A stretch of 64,000 bases of DNA from NCBI GenBank assembly GCA_019044685.2, contig JAGTXX020000012.1, positions 1,488,001 to 1,552,000 of the forward strand. The letters run 5' to 3'. Shown piece after piece: positions 44,293-56,078 of this stretch (position 1 is the stretch's first letter; the number at the start of each line of letters is the position of its first letter). The notes under the pieces were generated by a model. The model was not told the origin of the DNA. It did not search any database and saw nothing but the letters and a program-made list of their open reading frames with translations. This stretch comes from Nannochloris sp. 'desiccata' (Eukaryota > Chlorophyta > Trebouxiophyceae > Chlorellales > Chlorellaceae). Both the position numbers and the translations under genes were made by a program.

Positions 44293-45561
44293 TTATAGTT
44301 CTTTTGCCGTTCCTCTTCCTCCTTGATCCTCCTCTAATTTCGCTGACTGCTCATCACTTTCACTATTGCTATTAGCCCCAATACTAGTATCAAAACTAAA
44401 TCCACCATCCTCACCTGCCAGTCTCTTACCACTCTTATTTTCTTCACCAGTACTACTACTGGTACTTTCGTCGACAATTTTAAACACCGCTCCGACTGGC
44501 AAGTGGTCACTCGGCAATGCATAATTAGGCAACCCAATCCTCTCCACAAGTTCCCTATGCTCTAGAGGCAGCGGTCTCATCACCGCCTCTACCTCTAAAC
44601 CAGATGTTGTAGCCCATATAAGATCCAATCGAGCACCCGTTCGATGTTCAACTTTTCGAGTAAATGGTGGGACCGACTGCGAAATTTCATAAACGTCTTG
44701 TAAATTAAAAGGATGATATATATCATGTTCAGTTGCTGGGCATTGTTGATTTGGAGGCAGAGGGTCTGTATATCCTGCCTCTAGTTTCCCTTCTTTTAAG
44801 AACCTCGAAGGACTATCGGTTGGAATAGAATTAAAATCGCCAACGAGAATCACTTTTGCTGTGGTAATATCGCGGCCTGTAGTTTCAAGGTGGTAGGCTA
44901 ATCGATGTAGAGCGTGTCGAAGTTGGGAGACTCGATCTGATGCTCGGTAGGGGGAGCCTTCTAAGTGCACGTTGATTATGTATAGTGTGGCCGTCGGTGT
45001 TGGACTCCTATTGGTAGAATTCCCAACTGTGGCTGTGGAAGAAGCGGCGGCGTTGTTATCGCTGTTGTTTTTGTTGTTGTGTAGGGTCATTTCGGTCAAG
45101 AGAGCTCGTGATCTTTCCTCCGACCAAGCTAAAGTGAGAGCGGTACACCTCCAAAAAACTGCCAACTTGACTTCGTGTGGTTTCTGTTGGACCAGGCAGT
45201 CGTAACCAAGATCAGCCATGTAGTTTTTCAAGTCATCCCATCTATCTATCGGAGCTTCTTGTAGACAGATGATGTCAGAATCGAATTCAGCGAGCTCTCG
45301 AGCGAGATGTTGCCAGCGATAATCAAACGACAAAAATTGAGAGGCGACATGAGGCAACTTGCTTGAAGTAGAAAATCGATCACAAAGCACATTGTAGCTA
45401 ACGATCGATAATTGATTTGGGATACTGTTGCCTAGTTTATTGCCACGAGGAATGACTTTCACAGCGACAGAACTCGAAGAAGACACGACTCGATTAATTA
45501 TTGCACATGCAGCTGCGCCTGCAGTGAGGCCAGCAATTGCTAGCCCCCGGTTCTTCAGCAT
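44293..45561 (-). CDS. Endonuclease/exonuclease/phosphatase-family protein (Angel/CCR4-like)
   Basis: Single-exon, 422 aa. N-terminal hydrophobic stretch (LAIAGLTAGAAACAII) may anchor it to a membrane. EEP fold: SIVSYNVLCDRF, metal-binding Glu in DIICLQEAPID, NVHLEGSPYRASDRVSQL, GDFNSIPTDS and the catalytic Asp-His in ALPSDHLPVGAVF. The layout resembles CCR4/nocturnin/Angel proteins that act on RNA 3' ends or 2',3'-cyclic phosphates. The missing LRR region argues against true CCR4. Acidic Ser-rich tail. Exact substrate unknown. Confidence 0.85.
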   Translation of the reverse strand: MLKNRGLAIAGLTAGAAACAIINRVVSSSSSVAVKVIPRGNKLGNSIPNQLSIVSYNVLCDRFSTSSKLPHVASQFLSFDYRWQHLARELAEFDSDIICLQEAPIDRWDDLKNYMADLGYDCLVQQKPHEVKLAVFWRCTALTLAWSEERSRALLTEMTLHNNKNNSDNNAAASSTATVGNSTNRSPTPTATLYIINVHLEGSPYRASDRVSQLRHALHRLAYHLETTGRDITTAKVILVGDFNSIPTDSPSRFLKEGKLEAGYTDPLPPNQQCPATEHDIYHPFNLQDVYEISQSVPPFTRKVEHRTGARLDLIWATTSGLEVEAVMRPLPLEHRELVERIGLPNYALPSDHLPVGAVFKIVDESTSSSTGEENKSGKRLAGEDGGFSFDTSIGANSNSESDEQSAKLEEDQGGRGTAKEL

Positions 45562-45829
45562 GCTGCAATGGTTTCAATAAATAATACCGCATGCGAATTA
45601 ATGGCAATGTGCGCTTATAAGGCTTCCGAGAGAACTTTTATTCAAAAAGACGACACCTCAGCAGGCTTGTCACAACCGTCGCTTAAATTAAATACTTAAA
45701 GTACTTTGATTTTAATAACATACATTTACTGATCGATATGCTCAATGAAATACATGAAGAATTGCTCTTGAATTTGCATCAACAGCTAATACGCTGGAAT
45801 CTAATTAGGTAATTTTAAAAATGTTTAAT

Positions 45830-46605
45830 TTACTCGTCATCGCTGCTGATTTCTCCAGCACCTCCATCACTTTCATCTTCAGACATCTGCTTATCCCAAT
45901 CCTTCATTTTATTACCTCCTTGTAAACCAGTGAATCCTTTCTGAAGAACGTCCCACCCTGCGCCACCTTCTTCATCACTACCATCATCACCACCACCACC
46001 TGCTGCCGCCGCTGCTGCTTCAGATGTCGGTCTAGCAGAAGGCACCACAGCTTCACTTTTACCACCTTCAACTGCCGCTCTAGAATTACGTAATTCAGCC
46101 AAGAAACTCGCTTTCCCGAGTTTTGCAGCCTTTGCTCTGCTTCCTGAGACACCTTCCTCTTCTCGCAATCGTCGTTGTGCTTTCGCCACTGCATTAAATA
46201 ATCTAACAACACCACGTGTCGCTGTTTTTTGGAATGATTTTTCACGTGCATCTGCTATAGGATCAGCTCCTCTTCGTTTTGGTACCACATGGCCGCGCTG
46301 TCTCATCTCTAACCGAAGCTTTTTTGCTGCTCTATGAGCTTTAGCCTCAGCTTCGTCCTCAGCTTTTCTTGCTGCAAGAGATTTACTACCAGCGAGAATT
46401 GGGGCGGCTAATACTTGCTCTGTTTGTGGTGCTGACGAATCTATAATACGGGCAAAGGCACGTGCGAATGTCTCTGATTTACCGCCTTCTAGGAAGCCAG
46501 CAGGCTCTTCTCCATTTCCATTTTGATGATGACTGGTAAGAGCATCGGGGCCACCTTTGTCCTCACTAGCATCCTCATTTTCTTCTTCCTCTTCTTCAGA
46601 ATCTC

Positions 46606-46636
<31 letters not shown>

Positions 46637-47025
46637 GCTAGGAGCTAAATCAGCGTCTAAAGCATCCTGTTCTTCATCTTCATCCTCTTTCTCAGAATCT
46701 TCTTTTTCCTCCTTATGTCTCTTAAAAGGTTTGCCTCCAATGTCGTCATCGCTGCCGCCTTCAGATGCCTCCTCCTCCTCCTCTTCTTCATCTGAAGATT
46801 CAATGTCATCTCCAGGCTCAGCATCACTGCCACTTTCTCCTTCCCTAAAATCTGGAACCTCTGCAACAGGAGAAAGGTAAAAGTATATGAGCAAAACAGC
46901 ATGCATGTGAGTTCAAAACAGTGGCAGTCGACGAGACTCCAAAAACTCAAATTTAAATCCTGGAACTTACCGTCTGCATCAACATCAATGTTTTCTGATA
47001 AGATTTTCTCTATGGCGGCTTCCAT
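45830..47025 (-). CDS. RRP15: Ribosomal RNA-processing protein RRP15
   Basis: Exons 46971..47025 and 45830..46860 (110-base intron) join in frame to 361 aa. Nucleolar factor needed for 60S subunit maturation. A strongly acidic N-terminal half (runs of E and D) precedes the family region: FARAFARIIDSS, LRLEMRQRGHVVPK, then KSFQKTATRGVVRLFNAVAKAQ, the best-conserved RRP15 stretch. The C-terminus has WDVLQKGFTGLQGGNKMKDWD and an acidic end. Start at the ATG of MEAAIEKIL. Confidence 0.87.
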
Positions 47026-47321
47026 GGTGCTCTGCCAAATGTTCAAACTTGAAACCCAAAATAAACCTTTGAAATTTATATGCTCCACATAAAATCAAGT
47101 ACCTCAAGGTCGTTAATTGATAAATTAGCTATCTGTAGATGACAAACATAAAATATGCATAGCATATGTGATCAAATTGGGCTCTTATAGCCGATCAAAA
47201 GAGCTGGCGCGCCATAAGACAAAAAAGAGCAACTCATAAAATTTACTGACTTATTATGCCATTTCTTTAATTTAAGCAGTGTTCCTAGTATTAACACATA
47301 ACTTACTGGAAGCTGAGACTC

Positions 47322-48202
47322 ATGGAACGGACTATCCGAATCAATTCAAGCGTGCAATCGGGCAAGCTTCCTCGCCTCGCCGTGGCTCCCAACCCCTCCA
47401 AATTCTTCCAGAACAATTTGCGTAGTTCTAGCACTAGAAGAATGATGTCGACACCAGCCGTAGCTACCAGCAATGGCCCTCGCACTGGTAAGTGAATCCA
47501 AAAATCTGAACATTCTAACTTTTTCATTTCAATACTTTAGAGAACTTTTTATATATATGGCATTCGAAACCGAGAATATACATTAACCATCAATCCCCTA
47601 ATGCAGACCGTATTGCTACTGTCAAGCGTGAGACAAAGGAAACCAAAATCTCTGTCACAATCAATTTAGACGGCACTGGCAAGTGCTCCTCCTCTTCTCA
47701 AATTCCTTTCCTTGATCACATGATGGACCAACTCGCATCCCACGGTCTTTTTGATGTCACTGTAGAAGGTCAGGGCGACACGTGGATTGATGATCACCAC
47801 ACAAATGAAGATATTGCTTTAGCCCTTGGCACCGCAATATCACAAGCGCTCGGAGATCGTAAAGGAATTCACCGATTTGGAGATTTCTCTGCCCCTCTTG
47901 ATGAAGCCTTGGTACATGTAGTATTGGATCTTTCTGGCAGACCGCACTTATCAAGCAATTTTGAGTTTCCTACTGAAAAAATTGGTAAATATGAAACCCA
48001 GTTAGTTGAACATTTTTTCCAATCCATGGTCAACACGTCAGGAATGACCTTGCATATTAGACAAATGGCTGGGAAAAATTCTCACCATATTGTAGAAGCG
48101 ACCTTCAAAGCCTTTGCGAGGGCGTTGAGAAAGGCATGTGAAGAGGATCCTAGGAGAGCTGGCACAATCGCTTCTTCAAAAGGGGTTTTGACACAACAAT
48201 AA
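47322..48202 (+). CDS. HIS3/IGPD: Imidazoleglycerol-phosphate dehydratase (histidine biosynthesis)
   Basis: Converts imidazole-glycerol phosphate to imidazole-acetol phosphate, step 6 of histidine synthesis. Exons 47322..47487 and 47607..48202 give 253 aa. The first 55 residues are basic and Ser-rich ([15 protein letters not shown] ... SSSTRRMMS), a likely plastid transit peptide. Metal-binding signatures: [54 protein letters not shown] and [16 protein letters not shown]. The enzyme ends at Q/Q as a monofunctional form, without a phosphatase domain. Confidence 0.95.
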
Positions 48203-48474
48203 GATCATAAATTTTCATCATTTTTTTCTTGATATTCTTATGATATATTACAGCTGAGAGTGTAATATGAACGAGGTATACATGAAAGATCGTTATGAAA
48301 TACAACAATACATACATCAGTACAGAAATAAGAGAACGCAAAAGAACTTAAAACAAAGGACCAAGAGGATGCTCGGGAGAAAAGAGAAAAAGAAGAAAAT
48401 CTATTTATTTATTTATTTCATTAAATGAGCCTAAAAGTCTTCATTTCTTAGGTATATCAATCATGCATTTACTA

Positions 48475-48930
48475 TTATTGTGCTTCATTGGTTCCTTCAG
48501 CACGTTGTTTCAAAGCTACATTCATATTATTAAAGGCTTCTTCAGCTTTTTTTAATATCCCGCCGAGCACCGGAATCAATAGTCCACTGAAGTGCTCACC
48601 ATGAACTAGAAAGGTGGAGTTTGGGGATTCTTCTTTGATGATGAAGAAATGTTCACCGATAAACAATCCTGGGATAGGGAGAGAGCCTCTCCAGCGAAAC
48701 TCAGTGGGGGCTTTAACTTTGAGAACGACAGGCGAGAAACTGCCGGCTTTGGCGCCAGGAAGCTGCATGGTCGCCTTGAGTTTTGCTCCCTCTTGTAATT
48801 GCCCCTCGCATTCCAGGGATTTAATAAATGGGTTCCATTCTGGGTAGGAAGGGAAGTCTGTTAAGGTATCATACACGTGGGAGGCGCTAGCAGAGATGAC
48901 GATCTCAGTTCTCAAGCTGCGATCAAACAT
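48475..48930 (-). CDS. SRPBCC (START-like) ligand-binding protein, polyketide-cyclase type
   Basis: 151 aa, single exon. Helix-grip fold pattern: EIVISASASHVYDTLTDFPSYPEWNPFI, then GAKLKATMQLPG, FRWRGSLPIPGLFIGEHFF and a long C-terminal helix (AEEAFNNMNVALKQRAEG). This family holds hydrophobic ligands; many bacterial and algal members have no known ligand. No targeting signal. Function unassigned. Confidence 0.82.
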   Translation of the reverse strand: MFDRSLRTEIVISASASHVYDTLTDFPSYPEWNPFIKSLECEGQLQEGAKLKATMQLPGAKAGSFSPVVLKVKAPTEFRWRGSLPIPGLFIGEHFFIIKEESPNSTFLVHGEHFSGLLIPVLGGILKKAEEAFNNMNVALKQRAEGTNEAQ

Positions 48931-49144
48931 GCTGAGGGCCGCTCACTATTGGGTATTTGGCATATTTAGCTATGGCCTAGTTTTATGAAGAAGAAACAAG
49001 GATAGGTCACAAGATTGAAACTGTCCAAATTCAAAAATGTTTCTTTTTTATTGCTTCTAGAGTCTTGGAGTTTTTGGCCAGGTTCAAAGAGTAGCGGCTT
49101 CCAGTGGCCTGGTATTATTCATTTTCTTGAAGTAAATTAGCATC

Positions 49145-50607
49145 ATGTTTTTTGGGGGTGGATTCGGCGGTATGCCCGGCTTTGGGGGAATGCCGCCAGG
49201 AATGGGTCGAGAAGGCCCAGTCAATAATACTCGGTATTATGAGATTCTTGGTGTCAGCAGCGATTCTACTGAGGTAGAGCTGAAAAAAGCACATAGAAAA
49301 CTTGCTCTCAAGTATCATCCTGACAAAGGTAAGCCTTTGAGGGCTATATTTTGAATCGCAATTAGAAGATTAGAAGATTCCTGGTAGCTTTATCACTATC
49401 TGCCGAAACAAGCCCGTCTTCTGCATTTATCTATACTAAAACTTACCATTGTATTTGATTTAATCCCCATTTGGACCCACCAGGTGGCGATGAAAATAAA
49501 TTCAAGGAAATCAACGAAGCTTATGAAACCTTGCGCGACCCTGAAAAGCGTAAAATCTACGACCAGTATGGCGAGGAAGCTATTAAAGAAGGCATGGGTA
49601 GCGGTGGTGGTGGTGGCGGTGCTGCTGATATTTTCGATCTTTTTGGCATGGGCGGTCGTCGTGGCCCTCCCCGTGAACGCCGCGCAGAAGACGTCGTCCA
49701 CCGCATGAAAGTCGGTCTTGACGACTTATACAAAGGTACCACTCGCAAACTTCAGATGACCCGTAACATTAAATGCCCAGCGTGTACTGGAACTGGCAGT
49801 AAGAGTGGAAAGCGGTACAAATGCCACACGTGTGAAGGCACCGGAGTGGAAGTGAAACTTCGTCCTATCGGGCCTGGAATGATGCAGCAGATCCAGCAAC
49901 GTTGTTCTACATGTAATGGTGCAGGTTATGCATGCCCTGCCTCTGACCGCTGCGGTAAATGCTCAGGAAAAGGCCTGATCCCCGATAAAAAAATCTTTGA
50001 AGTGCATGTTGAGCCAGGCATGCGAACAGGTTCTAAGATTATGTTCCGCGGTGAAGCTGGATCTGATTCTCCTGACGTTTTACCCGGTGATTTAGTCTTT
50101 GTTCTCGAACAGAAAGAACATCCTGACTTTAAGCGCATTGGCTGCGACTTATTCCTTGAAAAATCAGTCAGCCTTATTGATGCATTAACAGGTGCACATT
50201 TCCACATCCCTACTTTGGATAATCGATCTTTAGAGGTTAGTTCTGGTGGCCAGGTGATTAAACCTGATGCATGGATGTGTGTCCGCGAAGAAGGTATGCC
50301 TATTCAAGGGCGTCCTTTTGAAAAAGGCAATTTATATATTCACTTCACCGTAGAATTCCCAGACGCTGTTTCTGAACAACAAGCCGCTGCTTTGCGCGCT
50401 GCGTTCGGTGGATCTGCTGGTGCAAATGGCGCTGCTCCTATGGATGCAGAGCACGTTGAAGAGGTGGTGCTGAATGTAGTCAAGGATATTGAGGCTGAGA
50501 TCAAGATGAGGAGAGAATGGGAAAAGAGAAGTGGGGCTGCAGCGTACAACAGTGATTCAGATGAGGACATGCCTGGAGGGCAGAGAGTATCCTGTGCACA
50601 GCAGTAA
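49145..50607 (+). CDS. Type A J-protein (DnaJ/HSP40) with CAQQ prenylation motif
   Basis: Hsp70 co-chaperone. Exons 49145..49328 and 49484..50607 give 435 aa. Gly/Met/Phe-rich leader, J domain with HPD at 58-60, Gly-rich linker ([13 protein letters not shown]), four CxxCxGxG zinc repeats ([32 protein letters not shown]), beta substrate-binding domains and a C-terminal CAQQ (CaaX), as in plant AtJ2/AtJ3, implying farnesylation and membrane association. Intron splits the J domain right after HPDKG. Confidence 0.95.
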
Positions 50608-51139
50608 ATATACCGTAAATAACTTTACTATTAGTGCTACTGGTAGTAGTGGTTATATAAGTAGAGTTACTATATACGTTTCCTAAGTATACATATGCTT
50701 GTACTTAAAGATTAACTTCACTTTTTTCTAGGTAGATTTAATGCTCTCCGCTCTGTTCAATCCCCCCCCCCCCCCCCCTCCCTTTCAATTTTTTCATTCT
50801 CTCTGTATTCTTTGGGGGATCAAAATACATTAGCAAGATGTTGTTGTCAACATGCATTTAAAACTATAGCAACTAGCTTAAAGACCAGCCAAAGAATTAA
50901 GTATTACTTTGCTGCCTCGGCGAAAGTCAAACTTCTTTTCAATATATTTGACCGACTGTGTTGTGGCCAATTCGCCCCCTTTTCGAGCATCTAAACTCAT
51001 ATTTTGGGTCTAAAATATTCCAATACCAATGAAAGAATGCAGCAATCGATGAATATGATCAGGGAAGAGCCATTTCACCCCAGATGCTTTCAGATAATCA
51101 ACTATTGACCAACCTCAGAGTTCCCGCTTAGCCTGCCTA
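50608..51139. other. Intergenic with poly-C run
   Basis: 530 bases including an uninterrupted run of about 17 C at 50762-50778, complementary in kind to the poly-G near 26.0 kb. Holds the HAP2 promoter; no other gene recognised. Confidence 0.5.
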
Positions 51140-54100
51140 ATGAAGCTTCTTCCCCTCGTTTGTATTTTTGTCTATTTATTGAATATCTATTATGCTAAGG
51201 GAGCACTCATAGCTGTTGGAAAACTCGAATCTTGTTTCAACAATGGCACGGTGAGATGAGATCAGTACTAAACTGGCTAGTTTCTTTATAAATTTTCTTG
51301 ATTACTTCACTGCCCAAGTAAAATTATTCTCTGATGAATACTTCCAAAATTTCATAGGATGCCTTGGATTGTGCAAAGAAAATTGTAGTCACCTTGGCGC
51401 TAGAAAACAACCGCCTCTACCAAACAGAATCTCTAAATTTCAACCTCGCATGCATAGATTCCCCTACTGGACAATGTCCATGCCCTTGTCACCATGCATA
51501 TGATCCTTCATGTACTTGTCGTGATCTACGTAGGGTTATTTCTGTAGCAGTCACCAAATCTCCAGTGTTTGCGGTCTACCCTCTAAGTCAACCACGCACC
51601 TTTAATGGCCGACCTTATGAGGTAAGAAGGGAAGAGAAGTGGCATTAGATATCAAAAACGGTTTTATACTGTATAACTGACTACTTCAGCACCGCAAGCA
51701 TCGTTAGATTCGAGAATTATAAGCGATACTTAAATCTTCCCCCCACTTTTTCCTCCAAATCAGGAGTTTATTCCCACGGGGCCAGGTGGCACCTTTAGTG
51801 GGTCATGCTCAGAGAGTCCATATGCTGCTGAACCAACTTGCGGGTGGGCAACAGCGCCAGATGGATCAGGATATACGCAAGCTATACCGTACGTTTTGAG
51901 TGTCCAAAAAGTCCCACATTTTAGTTTTTCCACCGCCCATTTTTCACTATTTCTCATGATTAATCCTTCCACTTTACAGAGATAGTCAGGGCTTCTGCTG
52001 CACGTGCCCTACATTTGGTGGGTACCCCATATACCGTGGGTACCGTTCTTGTAGCTTTAGTAATTCATGGCAGCCATGGAATATACCCGGATCGGCACAT
52101 TGTTTGCGATACGATGACTATTGGTGGTATCGTGGTTACGTGATAGGCACGTATCAAATAGAATTCAATATTCAAGTGTTTATAAATATTACTGATATTC
52201 AGCAGGGAAATAGTTCTATGAGTCCTAGCCCATCACCTGTTTCTTCTCTTTCCTTTTCTCAAACCATTTCTCACCTGCCCTCGTCTCCCGCGCCAGCTGC
52301 TACAGCTCGCTCCCCTTCTTCCACGGTCGCAATCATAGCTGCTGCATCTCCAACAGCTGTAAGTAGTAGTAGCAGTTCTCAAGAAGAACTTCGAATCAAC
52401 CCTTCTCGAGGGTTTGTACTCAATTCTGATCGCTCTGTCTCTGCACGACTGCTAGGAGATTTAGATTCATATCGACAAATTCAAAACCTAGATGGTCATT
52501 GGGTAATGATTCCAGTCGAGCCTGGGGTTGATCCCAACTCAATATACACCCAGAATGAAGATATGTGGGTAATATTACCTCCAACCATGGTTACAACGAC
52601 CGGGGAGTGCGATAAAGTTGGGGTAGGGTATACTGCATTCCGAATTCAATCGGAAAAATGCGATCAACCACTTGGATCGTGTTTAAGAAATCAGCTGTAT
52701 GATCTTGGAGAAGAGGACAACGCACGTGTAGCAAGTGGAATGGAACCTTTGTACAATATTTCACGCTATGGAGGAGGAAAAAGAAATTTAGATCAAATAC
52801 AAGAAAGTGCAGACAACTTGTCTCTGCGTCTGCCAATTAAAGGAATTCGCACCAGTTTGGTCACTTTGGAAGTGAAAGCAGACGATGTACAGCTGGTAGT
52901 CAACCGTGCGCCAGGTAAAATTCTTTCTTCTGAAGTATGTACCTTTGACGGGGTCCATTGCGGTGGATTTACAGCCATTTCGGGCACTGGGTTCTTAAAA
53001 GTAAAAGTTCAAAATACTGGCGCTGTGGCCGCAGAGTTCCGAGCTGGTATCCTAGGATGTTCTGGTGGAGTACTTCCAGCGGTGGAAGAATATGCATCGA
53101 TTGCCCCTGCAAGTACCCATGATTTTTCCTTTGATTTAAGGATGGAGAGTGATCAGGAGGGGAATAGAACGTGCACTGTAGTGGTTACAGATGCAGCGGG
53201 AGATATTGCGGACTCGACCTTGGTGAGCTTTTATACTAATGCTACAGTATATGAACCACCCCCAGATCAATCAGATTTAGGCGATAAGGTGAGACAAAAT
53301 GGCATCAAGACAATAATAATACAAAATTCGTTATAATTTTTAATGTTGGAGGGCAGATATTTCCAACCTCTTGGAACGGAACAAGATATTCCTAACGTTC
53401 CTGTCTTTCTTCCTGCAGCCTGGCATACCTGGAGATCCTCCAAATTTCAATAAATGCAGCACATTATGCCCTAATTTATTCAACATTAAATGCTTAATTT
53501 TCAAAGGCTGTTGGAAACGGCTAATCCAAGCCGCCTCAACGATAGCGTTGATTGGTGGAGTTATTATTGTACTAGCGGTAGCTATTAAGCAGGGTTGGAT
53601 AACGAAATGTATTAAAATTATAGAGTGCTGTTTACCAAAATACAAGAAAAGACTAGAACGTTCTGGCGAAATACATAGAAGGCCTGATGATGGTAGCGGT
53701 CCTGGTCAAGTTGCAGCTTCTGGGCGCAAGCGCTCCCGCTTTAAAGGTATCCAAGGAGAAGAAGCCCTGGAAGACGACAAAGATAATAATGGTGATGAAA
53801 CTATCGCTCCTTCAAATAATAAAATGAACATCATGCGTACTAATGGAGGTCTATCATTCGCGGACGCAGCCACAGCTGCCTTGGCTGCAAAACAATGGCG
53901 CCACCACCACCAACAGCTGTCCCTGCGACAACAGCACGAGCAGCTACAGATGCAACTCCAGCAGCAGCAACAAGAGCAACAGCAAATACAAGTGAAAAAT
54001 CAACTCATAGGAGCTTATTTCGACTATAATAACAGCGGAGCATCTACTACTTCGAGCCCCACCTATTCACCTACCCCTTCTCAAATGATGTTCTACTCTC

Positions 54101-54696
54101 CTCAAGCATCTCCAGGTCCTCCAGTACCGATGTCGCGTTTACAGCCACCGTCTGCACCGCTACTAGCATTGTCTCCTCACTTGACCAGAGCGCAGACGTT
54201 CCAAGCTCACATGTTCCAACCACAACAACAATGCCAAGATTTCTCTCCACCGAGCCCGGGCTCATTACGTCGCTGGAATACTTTTACACCAAACTCACCC
54301 CCGCCGCAATATACTGCATTCAATAACCCATTATCTTGGAAACAAGAGCAGCAAAAACAAATAGAAATAAATAGCAACTCGACTGTTCCATATGCTGTTG
54401 GGAGCCCCGGAGCACAGTTTCAGCAAGAAGAAGAAGAAGAAGAAGAAGAAGAAGAACAGCTACAGCAGCAATACCAGTACCAGCAGCAGCAGCCAGTGGC
54501 TACTCCTTGCTGGCTTGTTAATACAACGGGCGAAAATGATGATGTGGCAATGACAATAGGACCTATGTCAGCACCTTTAAACCTACCACAGGCGTTTTCT
54601 AAAGCAGCAGCAGCAGCAGCAGATGCAGCACAGCCAATGCAGACGAAGGCGCCACCACCTCCGCCTAGTAGTTCAGGTACTTACCAAGATACTTAA
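51140..54696 (+). CDS. HAP2: Gamete fusogen HAP2/GCS1
   Basis: Membrane protein that fuses gametes in plants and many protists (class II fold). Exons 51140..51250, 51358..51621, 51764..51888, 51980..53288 and 53419..54696 all join in frame to 1028 aa. Residues 1-21 signal peptide (MKLLPLVCIFVYLLNIYYA). Ectodomain with HAP2 landmarks: C-rich CPCPCHHAYDPSCTC, then DSQGFCCTCPTFGGYP, AHCLRYDDYWWYRGY, and a Cys-rich stem. One TM helix at about 640-662 (ASTIALIGGVIIVLAVAI) followed by KCIKIIECC, then a roughly 365-residue cytosolic tail rich in Gln and Pro. The tail is far longer than in most family members. It implies a sexual cycle. Confidence 0.93.
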
Positions 54697-54810
54697 CTTA
54701 GTTCTTCTTCTTTTGATAGTATATGTTGATTAATATTTACATTAATAGCTCATTTAAAAGCCTACTAGGAAACGATCCACTTAAACTCACGGGAAACAAT
54801 AAAAAAACTA

Positions 54811-55948
54811 TTATTGTTCCTTTGTCACTGGTCTACCAGCATCAAAAAATCTCTCTCCTCTCTCGACAATTCTCTGTGCGAATCCAACCTTACTCAACAC
54901 TGGCTGTACAGTCTCTCTCAACCTTCTCCACCCATTCACGTGATACACTCTCGATTCTGGACTCCAATACCTCATCCGTAACTGCGCAGCAAAAGCATAG
55001 ACAGCAAAGAACCCCAGTGGCCCTTTGCGAAGTGCAGAAAGCAGTATAGAAAAAAAAGTGCCTATTTCAAGAATAGCCATAGCTTGCAATGCATTCTGTT
55101 GATTCATTGCAAGGTACCTGTGGACTTTTGAAGCACCACTTCTATCCCAAATGGCACTTTTACCATTCCCAAAGAGTAGATTTAAGGTGGCGGAAATATG
55201 ATACAAACTTAAAATAGCAACTGGCAACACTGCTGGAATAACTGCTGCCGGGTTTGATGCTGCCATGGAGATTAAGAAGATATAAAATGATTCAGTTGTA
55301 CGGGAGACACTTTTAAACCAGGTGCTGATACCTCCTGCTCCACTAGGTGCGCCCACTTTGCGGAAAAGGCGGACGGCGTGGACAGGCAGAGAGATTTTAT
55401 TGCACTGTGCCATCCCTTTCATCGAGAGAAATGGGCTGAAAGGTTGTACAGCCATGATACAAAAGATGAACAAACAGATGTGGCCGGCTAAGAGGGCGAG
55501 ATCGATGACACCAGGTCGACTTTGGAGATTGGAAGGAGAGGGAGCGGAGGATGGTGGGGTAGCATTGGGTGCTGGTTTTCGTGAGGAAGTAGTGGTTGGT
55601 GCAGAAGGTGCTGGCATAGCTTTCTCTCCAGATGGTGATGATGTCTCTATCACCTCGTTGATGTCAAAATCAGGCTCAATTTCCCTTTTATACCACTTTA
55701 ATTGGTATTTGGCTTTATATTTCATATATAGATCAGGAGGGAATGTCAAGGAATTGAGATACTCTTTCCATTTGGCATTGTTATCAAAGTCAAATTTCCT
55801 GCAACAGGGAAGATAGAATTAAGGTCTCAGAAGTACTTGTGACAAAAGGGGGGGACTGAAATCAAAGTTGTGATCTGGTTGATATAATTGAATTTCACTT
55901 CAAGACGAGTAAAGCTTACTTGAAGCGCTCAACAGCAGCTGAAGGCAT
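54811..55948 (-). CDS. TMEM33/Pom33-like ER membrane protein
   Basis: Exons 55920..55948 and 54811..55798 join in frame to 338 aa (MPSAAVERFK...). After a charged N-terminal part (LTFPPDLYMKYKAKYQLKWYKREIEPDF) and a Pro/Ser linker there are four or more hydrophobic helices. The last part (NQQNALQAMAILEIGTFF ... QLRMRYWSPES ... WRRLRETVQPVL) has the TMEM33/Pom33 layout, ER and nuclear-pore-associated proteins that shape membranes. The N-terminal extension is not part of that family, so the assignment is moderate. Confidence 0.62.
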
Positions 55949-56078
55949 TATTGAAGTTTTACACAATAGTCGGATAATAAAAATTTTATTAAATACTACG
56001 ATGCAACAACTTCTAATCAGCTATTATACCCCCCGCCGCAGCGGCCTCCTCAGCAGAGCAGCAAATCCTCCCAAATGC

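Noticed and set aside
46557..46880. Poly-Ser ORF opposite RRP15
   Set aside because: Antisense reading of the acidic Glu/Asp run.
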